DNA of 64,000 nucleotides, taken from assembly GCF_000234665.1 (NCBI RefSeq), contig NC_018329.1, positions 62,001 to 126,000 of the forward strand. The letters run 5' to 3'. Below the pieces are notes generated by a model. That model was not told where the DNA came from, ran no database searches, and was given only the letters and a program-made list of their open reading frames with translations. Of the stretch, positions 58,903 through 64,000 are shown piece by piece. This DNA comes from Leishmania mexicana MHOM/GT/2001/U1103 (Eukaryota > Euglenozoa > Kinetoplastea > Trypanosomatida > Trypanosomatidae). The translations under genes and the position numbers were made by a program. Position 1 is the stretch's first letter. The number at the start of each line of letters is the position of its first letter.

Positions 58903-59790
58903 CTAGTACGGGTAAGGCACCTTCTTCTTACCCTCCATCAGGTACACCGACTCCTTGGGAATCTTGTACTTGGTGATGAGCATGTCCGCAAGCTGATCCA
59001 CGACGTTGCCCTGAATGTCGATGCAGTCCTGGTGCTTGCCCTCCTCTGCAGCACGCACACCGGCGCCGCAGGAGAAGCGCTTGCGCCAGTCCCTGGACAC
59101 ATCCTTCAGGTTGAAGCCGAAGAGATCCATGCCAAAGACAGAGGTGATCATGCGTCGCCCAGTGCGCTTCTCCACCTCCAGCACGACAACGCGCTCCAGC
59201 GCCTTCTTGACCCCGCGCCCCTCAACCATCGCCTCGAGGCGGTCCTTCTCTGTCAAGATCCGTCGCTTGCGGCCGCGCTCCTCGGCGTCAGCCAGGTCCG
59301 CCGCGTGCTCTAGTAGCCACGGCCGACACTTCTCCACCATCCCACTGAACTCGCACATCTCCGCCGGGAAGGTGCAGATGGGGCAGTAGAGCACCTCCAC
59401 CGCCCTCTGCCGCGTCACGACGAGAGGCTCCTCGTCGGCGTCCCCCTCTCTCGCCGCCTCCTCTGCCTTGTCGTCCTCGTTAGCACCCTTGCCCTTCTTC
59501 TTCTTGCGCTGGATCTCTACTTTCTTGAGCCGGTTGCCCCTGTACTCCTTCTTCTTCGCTTTGGGGGCGCCATCGTCGGCATCACTGCCGCGCTCCGAGC
59601 AGCGGCCGCTGTGTTGGCCAGGTGCGACTTGAGCGCCATCAGCAGCAGCCGATGCACTGTTTTCATCCTCGCAGTCCTCACCATGTCCGGGCAACGTCGT
59701 CGTGGGGGCTGCGTCGTGCTCCTCCTCATGCTCCTCGTCGCTGCAAGGCTGGGCGTGTGCCGTCGCCTTGGACCTCTTGTTGCGCCCCAT
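58903..59790 (-). CDS. DENR: Density-regulated protein DENR (SUI1 domain, translation reinitiation/ribosome recycling)
   Basis: A 295-aa protein from ATG 59790. Residues 1-120 are acidic and then Lys-rich low complexity, an extension compared with the roughly 200-aa animal protein. From about 130 the DENR core begins: VEVLYCPICTFPAEMCEFSG with VEKCRPWL matches human [27 protein letters not shown], keeping all four metal-binding cysteines. The C-terminus is a SUI1 domain: RMITSVFGMDLFGFNLKDVS, KRFSCGAGVR, then DIQGNVVDQLADMLITKYKI. DENR pairs with MCTS1 to recycle 40S subunits and support reinitiation. The longer upstream frame consists of TH-repeat UTR. Confidence 0.95.
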   Translation of the reverse strand: MGRNKRSKATAHAQPCSDEEHEEEHDAAPTTTLPGHGEDCEDENSASAAADGAQVAPGQHSGRCSERGSDADDGAPKAKKKEYRGNRLKKVEIQRKKKKGKGANEDDKAEEAAREGDADEEPLVVTRQRAVEVLYCPICTFPAEMCEFSGMVEKCRPWLLEHAADLADAEERGRKRRILTEKDRLEAMVEGRGVKKALERVVVLEVEKRTGRRMITSVFGMDLFGFNLKDVSRDWRKRFSCGAGVRAAEEGKHQDCIDIQGNVVDQLADMLITKYKIPKESVYLMEGKKKVPYPY

Positions 59791-59968
59791 AGCTTTGTGC
59801 GGTACAAACTTCCGCACCTCTTCCGTACCAGTGGCCTCTTGAGGGATGGGGTAGGTGTGCACGTATGCGCTGCGCTTTCTGGAAAAGGCGGTGGTTGCAC
59901 TCGCCACTGGGCACTGACCTACACAACATGGTGGTGACAATGCGGGTCGGGGTAGTGGCGATACGCGT

Positions 59969-60005
59969 GCGTGTGTGTGTGTGTGTGTGTGTTGGGGGGG
60001 GGGGG
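59969..60005. repeat. GT microsatellite followed by G12 run
   Basis: About 24 bases of GT dinucleotides, then TT and twelve consecutive G on the plus strand. In the transcript this reads C12 then CA repeats. Confidence 0.85.
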
Positions 60006-60303
60006 TCATGTGTTCCATGTGACGCCAAGTCAGAGAAAAATGAAAGGGAAAAGAACGGCGGTTGCGAGACGAATACACAGCATCGAAAACTCTCTTCGCT
60101 CAGAGCCATGCGCGACGATCAACGGCACAACCATGTTGTGTGCGTGCTGGGGAAGAAGACGGTGCTCTATGCGTTGAGCGCGTAACGAGTACCTCTGCAG
60201 AGCAGCGGCACACGGTCACCCCTGCATCGCCTCCCCAGCGTCAAGTGCTACCCCAAATGTTTGCCCGCGTGGGGACTTCGCTGCCTCTGCGTGTTGCGAC
60301 GCG

Positions 60304-60331
60304 TGAGAGGGAGAGGGAGAGGGAGAGGAAG
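60304..60331. repeat. GAGAGG hexanucleotide repeat
   Basis: Tandem GAGAGG-type units on the plus strand, producing a pure pyrimidine tract (CCTCTC) in the transcript. Confidence 0.8.
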
Positions 60332-60582
60332 AGTTCGGCGGAAGTCCGTGGCTAACCGGGCAGGGCACACACACGAGTGAAGCGGACGTGTGTGTGTGTG
60401 TGTAGCACACGAACTGCCACCGTAGCTAGTGTCAAGATGACCGAACAGGAAAAGACGGCGAGCAACTTGATATGGTGAGGGATGCTGTTTGAAGGAGAAG
60501 CAGCTACACCAGGGATGATGTACAGGAAGTGGTGTCCACATAGAACACGGTCAAGGTTCCGTCCTTGTTGGGGCAGGCGAGC

Positions 60583-60597
60583 GGGCGGGCGGGCGGG
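60583..60597 (+). other. G-quadruplex motif (GGGC repeat)
   Basis: Four GGG runs separated by single C on the plus (template) strand; part of a GGGC tandem starting near 60579. Confidence 0.75.
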
Positions 60598-61129
60598 TCT
60601 GTCACGAGGCCTTCAGCGGGGGTAGCGGGAGGGAAGGATTTAGCGAGAGGCATCGCACGAGACACAGAAAGGAGGCGACACCGGACATCACCGCGCGCTC
60701 TGGCTAGTCTCCTCCCTGCTTGTCAGTGTCAGGCGCCTCCTCCGGACCACCGACCCCTCACACACATACACCCATACGCATGCATGCATGGATAGTTCCG
60801 CCGCAAGAACAGGCGGATTGAAAAGACCGCCACCCACCTACCATCCACTCCCTCGCCACCGCGCCACGGAAACACAGCCGCAGTAACGTCGCCACACTCT
60901 AACCCACCCTCTAGCTGTGCGTGTGTGTCTGAGAGAAACGACAGACGGCCAGCGCTGAACCAAAGCATTGTACGGCGCACTGCGCACAGGGATGTGTGTA
61001 TGGTAAGTGGATGAGAGCCGTCGTTGAGCACAAATGAGGAGTATGCGCTCATGTCCAGTCCACGCCGCACTATCAACCGCCTCGCTGCAACACCAAAGAG
61101 CATCGAACGCTGCGCCTCCAGCCCTTTTA

Positions 61130-64000
61130 TCAGCGCCCGTGATACTGGTGGTTGTTGGCCACCGAGGACTGGTCCGGCCTGCTTGAGTCGCCAGGTCCGC
61201 TCACAGGGTCGCCGAGGACACGCACCGAAACCGCATTCGACGACAGCTGCGCCGAGGAACGGCGCTGCTCTTGTGTTGTAGGGCTGAACGACTGAGGGGT
61301 GCTGTGCACGTCGCGCGCGCTGCTGCCCCCGTTACAGCCGCCAGTGTTGGCACCTGCCGGCCTCCCGTAGGGCCCTAGATGAATGGTCTCAGTGGATGAA
61401 AGTGAGTAAACCTGCGCTGGTGGATGCGTCTGGTCAACGCCTATCGGCTCCGAGCTGCTGCAGTCGTTTGGCGCCGGGCTGTAGTCGCGTGGCTGCGGTT
61501 GCGGCACTGGCGAGGGAAGATGGTGAGGCGGTGCGTAGGGCTGCGGCTGCCTCCACATCGGGTTCGGACGTTGGTAGAGATGTCCTGGCTCTCTGGCGTA
61601 CAAAGGTGAAGCATCTTCAAGGGCAGAAGTGGGCACTCTGCTGCCCGTCGACCGCCGCTGCGCGCCGCTGCGCGACGGCCGCATGCTCTCTACCGACTGG
61701 TAGTCGGTCTCGCTCCCCTGGCGAATGTGGGAGAAGTGGTGCTTCTCAAGCGGCGCGTCGTTTTGCCGCGGTGCATCCGGCTTCTCCGCCTGAGCAGCCG
61801 CGCGCGAGCAAGACGAGTCTCGAAGAAGTTGATGCGGAAGCGCACATGCCTCTGGTTGTCCCAGGTCAGCAAGGAGCTGCAACCCGCCGTCCATAGACTG
61901 TGCGGCGGACGGGGTACCAGGCACAGCTACCACGATCGACGCGCGGCGAGCTTCCGTCTCAACAGGAGGCAGAGAATTGGTGACTCCAACCCCGTGCAGC
62001 GGGTTGAGGTGAATGGGGCTGCCCGTCCGGCTGTACGGCGAGTTTGCTCCTTTCACGTGGCGCACCGGGTCGTCGTTGGCACAGCCACGGATGGCCGAAT
62101 CGCTCGGTCTCCACAGGAGGTCCAACGGCTCCCCGGTGCGATCTGCATGCAAAGAGGCATAGCAAGAGGGGTCACCACCACTCTCTGAAGGGGGGTCAGC
62201 AGAAGCGGCCGAAGGGGAGCCACCAAGCGGCAGATGAGGCTCGGCTCCAATAGGCGTCGATGATGGTAACGGTAGCTGGGTCTGGGACAGCTGCGCCGAC
62301 GTCAAAGACATGCCAGCAGGGAGGTAGTGCGACCTGATGTTTTCCGGTTCGGACAGGGGCTGTGCAGGAGCCTTGGCTTTCGGATTCACGAAGGTGGCCC
62401 CGGTGTACTGCCGCTCCTGCTTCTGGTCCGCCGAGGATGCGCGCTTCGGCGCCAAGCAGTGTGACGGTGTGCACTGAGGGCTGCCGTCGAGCTTCGATGG
62501 CTCCATCTCGTCGATGCTGACGTGCAAGACCCCCTGCGACTCGGGTTTGATGGCGGGATGGCTGGCGTGGCGGCGCACCATCGGATGAATGAGCTGCGGC
62601 TCCATCGGCGAGGAAGAGGGTGCGCTCGAGAGTGACATGTCTACCCCACCTTGGTCGCCACGCGGTGTAGAGAGCAGGGACTGCCCACGCGGCGCCACGG
62701 CTGCCGTGGGGGACGTTACTGTACGCCGCTCGGCAAGCTCGTGTGCGGCTGGTCGCGACAACGTGTTCTGCCCTCCATCCTCGGACGGCCCGGCGGTGTT
62801 GATTGGAGTTGACGCAGGCGCCGGCTGGGCTGTGACTGGCATGTCCTTCAGTTGGCCTGAGAGAGAGCGCACAAACTCCTCCAGGTGCTGGCCGCCGTCG
62901 ATAGGAAACACGCGAATCTCCCGCATCGAGTGAGGGTTGCGATATATCTCCGTGAGCTGAGCCTTCATGCTGGTCAGCATGCCGAGCAGCTCTTTCTCCT
63001 GCTGCTGCACAATCTTGAGTACCGTGTTCAGCATCTCCTCCTTGCTCTGGCTGATGTTCAGCAGCAGCTCTTCCTTCGAAAGACCGCGGGTACGACGCAC
63101 GTTCAGCAGTTCTACCCAAATGGCGTCGATCTCCCGCTTGGTGAAGTCTTTGAAGTTGGCGTACTCGCGTTTACGCACGAATTGACAAGTGGGCAACAGC
63201 ATCTCCGGCAAGGTGGAGCCGCGACTGGGAACGGGCTTCTTCACGACGCCCTCTCTCAAATTCGGCCTCACAAGCGCGTCCGACGAGGCCACGGGCGTTG
63301 CCGGGATTGTGGCAGAGCCTGTGGTGGCTGGCCGCATCCGCACCGAGACCGGCGGCGTAACGTTGAGCATGTCTTGACGCAAAATGAAAACTTCGCCGGT
63401 CAATGTGCCGGGAACCGTGACGAGGTTATCGGCCGGTGTCGCGACGGCGTCCGCAGAGAGACTAGTGTGGGTCTTTGTCTTCTCCGGAGGGCAGGGCACG
63501 GTAGAGGCAACAGCGTCGCTACCGCCATGTTCATCCTCCTCTGCCTCATGTGTCGCAGCTTCGTTCTCCCTGACGACGAGATCACTGAAGGATACCGAGC
63601 GTGATAATGTGGCCTTTGGGGAGAAGGGCGCTGCCACCGGCTCCTTGCTTCTCGTTGAGAGCGGCGGCAACTGTGAATGCTGCCCTTGCTGCACAGGTGC
63701 CGCAGCTTCTTGCATGGCCTTAAGCTCTGCCAACTGCACCTGGAGGGATTCTTCGAGCTTGTCAACCGGTTGGGTGGCAAGCCGAAGCTCTTTGGACGTG
63801 CGCACACTCTCGCCCTGCGCCAACTCAGCAGCCTTGGCGTACTCTTCTGTCTCTCGCGCGGCCGACCTGGCCTCCCCGGATGCGCCATCGACCTGGGCGG
63901 TAGCGGCTGCTGCAGTGCTCGTTGGTGACGCGCTGTTCCACTGCGTGGCGCTCGCCGATTTGCTGAACGCTTGCGCCTGCGCAATGCGTAGTCGTTGCAA
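61130..64000 (-). CDS. Large low-complexity protein, unknown function (5' end off window)
   Basis: The frame is open for 956 codons from the right edge, with no in-window start needed, to a TGA at 61130-61132. The N-terminus is therefore missing. Residues 50-105 (window numbering) are a charged helix (AKAAELAQGESVRTSKELRL). The best-ordered part is about 272-370, a helical block (REYANFKDFTKREIDAIWVE, LNTVLKIVQQQEKELLGMLT, then REIRVFPIDGGQHLEEFV) that looks conserved. The rest is Ser/Pro/Gln/Ala-rich and predicted disordered, with repeated SSxP-type stretches. There is no enzymatic motif or membrane segment. I do not recognise the family. The disordered remainder would fit a phosphorylated scaffold or RNA-associated protein, but this is conjecture. 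Confidence 0.75.
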   Translation of the reverse strand: MQRLRIAQAQAFSKSASATQWNSASPTSTAAAATAQVDGASGEARSAARETEEYAKAAELAQGESVRTSKELRLATQPVDKLEESLQVQLAELKAMQEAAAPVQQGQHSQLPPLSTRSKEPVAAPFSPKATLSRSVSFSDLVVRENEAATHEAEEDEHGGSDAVASTVPCPPEKTKTHTSLSADAVATPADNLVTVPGTLTGEVFILRQDMLNVTPPVSVRMRPATTGSATIPATPVASSDALVRPNLREGVVKKPVPSRGSTLPEMLLPTCQFVRKREYANFKDFTKREIDAIWVELLNVRRTRGLSKEELLLNISQSKEEMLNTVLKIVQQQEKELLGMLTSMKAQLTEIYRNPHSMREIRVFPIDGGQHLEEFVRSLSGQLKDMPVTAQPAPASTPINTAGPSEDGGQNTLSRPAAHELAERRTVTSPTAAVAPRGQSLLSTPRGDQGGVDMSLSSAPSSSPMEPQLIHPMVRRHASHPAIKPESQGVLHVSIDEMEPSKLDGSPQCTPSHCLAPKRASSADQKQERQYTGATFVNPKAKAPAQPLSEPENIRSHYLPAGMSLTSAQLSQTQLPLPSSTPIGAEPHLPLGGSPSAASADPPSESGGDPSCYASLHADRTGEPLDLLWRPSDSAIRGCANDDPVRHVKGANSPYSRTGSPIHLNPLHGVGVTNSLPPVETEARRASIVVAVPGTPSAAQSMDGGLQLLADLGQPEACALPHQLLRDSSCSRAAAQAEKPDAPRQNDAPLEKHHFSHIRQGSETDYQSVESMRPSRSGAQRRSTGSRVPTSALEDASPLYAREPGHLYQRPNPMWRQPQPYAPPHHLPSPVPQPQPRDYSPAPNDCSSSEPIGVDQTHPPAQVYSLSSTETIHLGPYGRPAGANTGGCNGGSSARDVHSTPQSFSPTTQEQRRSSAQLSSNAVSVRVLGDPVSGPGDSSRPDQSSVANNHQYHGR

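Larger units (their letters stand above)
59791..61129. other. Intergenic spacer upstream of DENR
   Basis: About 1.34 kb rich in simple sequence. A GT run at 59969-59992 abuts a G12 run at 59994-60005. A GAGAGG repeat lies at 60304-60331, a GT run at 60389-60402 and a G-quadruplex motif at 60583-60597. A pyrimidine tract on the transcript strand at about 60035-60058 may direct DENR splicing. No gene. Confidence 0.7.

Noticed and set aside
23..64000. Telomeric, retroposon (SIDER/ingi-like) or CRISPR sequence
   Set aside because: No TTAGGG arrays, no reverse-transcriptase frame and no regularly spaced repeats were seen. Short degenerate SIDER elements in UTRs cannot be excluded without a profile search.

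Overview
The window looks like one stretch of a trypanosomatid nuclear chromosome, most like Leishmania or a close relative (Leishmaniinae). All 24 supportable protein genes lie on the minus strand. They are intronless and GC-rich, and are separated by 0.6-2.3 kb spacers full of GT/CA, G-run and polypurine sequence. Several minus-strand starts are preceded by a polypyrimidine tract and AG, as expected for spliced-leader trans-splicing. No plus-strand gene, strand switch, tRNA, rRNA, CRISPR or transposon was supported, so the whole window reads as part of a single polycistronic transcription unit running from high to low coordinates.

In transcription order from the right edge: a 5'-truncated low-complexity protein (61130-64000); the translation factor DENR (58903-59790); a small 100-aa protein; COP9 signalosome subunit 7 (55707-56312); an 832-aa coiled-coil protein; the rRNA-processing factor Fcf2 (50582-51121); a 124-aa basic CxxC protein; a DUF1308/PIN-like protein (46031-48289); a ZZ-RING protein (42359-44341); a SPRY-domain protein (38030-40090); the ciliary transition-zone protein B9D2 (36335-36886); and a split-BRCT protein with an RS tail (32447-35695).

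Continuing leftward: a 90-aa membrane protein; diphthamide synthetase DPH6 (28974-30821); an RRM protein with a previously unremarked YTH-like domain (25600-27369); two large coiled-coil proteins (22136-24196 and 17345-20806); dynein light chain LC8 (16076-16345); a kinesin-like protein whose motor has lost its nucleotide-binding motifs (12593-15226); a Bud13-like splicing protein; a PTPMT1-like phosphatase (9674-10660); a CID/zinc-finger/RGG protein (6068-8209); a mitochondrial carrier (3002-3913); and the N-terminus of IFT144/WDR19 (1-822).

Two themes recur. One is the flagellum/cytoskeleton: IFT144, LC8, B9D2, the pseudo-kinesin and three coiled-coil proteins. The other is RNA and translation: RRM-YTH, CID/RGG, Bud13-like, BRCT-RS, Fcf2, DENR and DPH6. 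In trypanosomatids, neighbours in such arrays need not share function, so this is co-location and not an operon. The most interesting items are the RRM-YTH protein (candidate divergent m6A reader), the degenerate kinesin, the CID + LOTUS-like + zinc-finger + RGG architecture, the BRCT split by a long insertion, and a strong bias of G-quadruplex motifs to the strand opposite the transcript.
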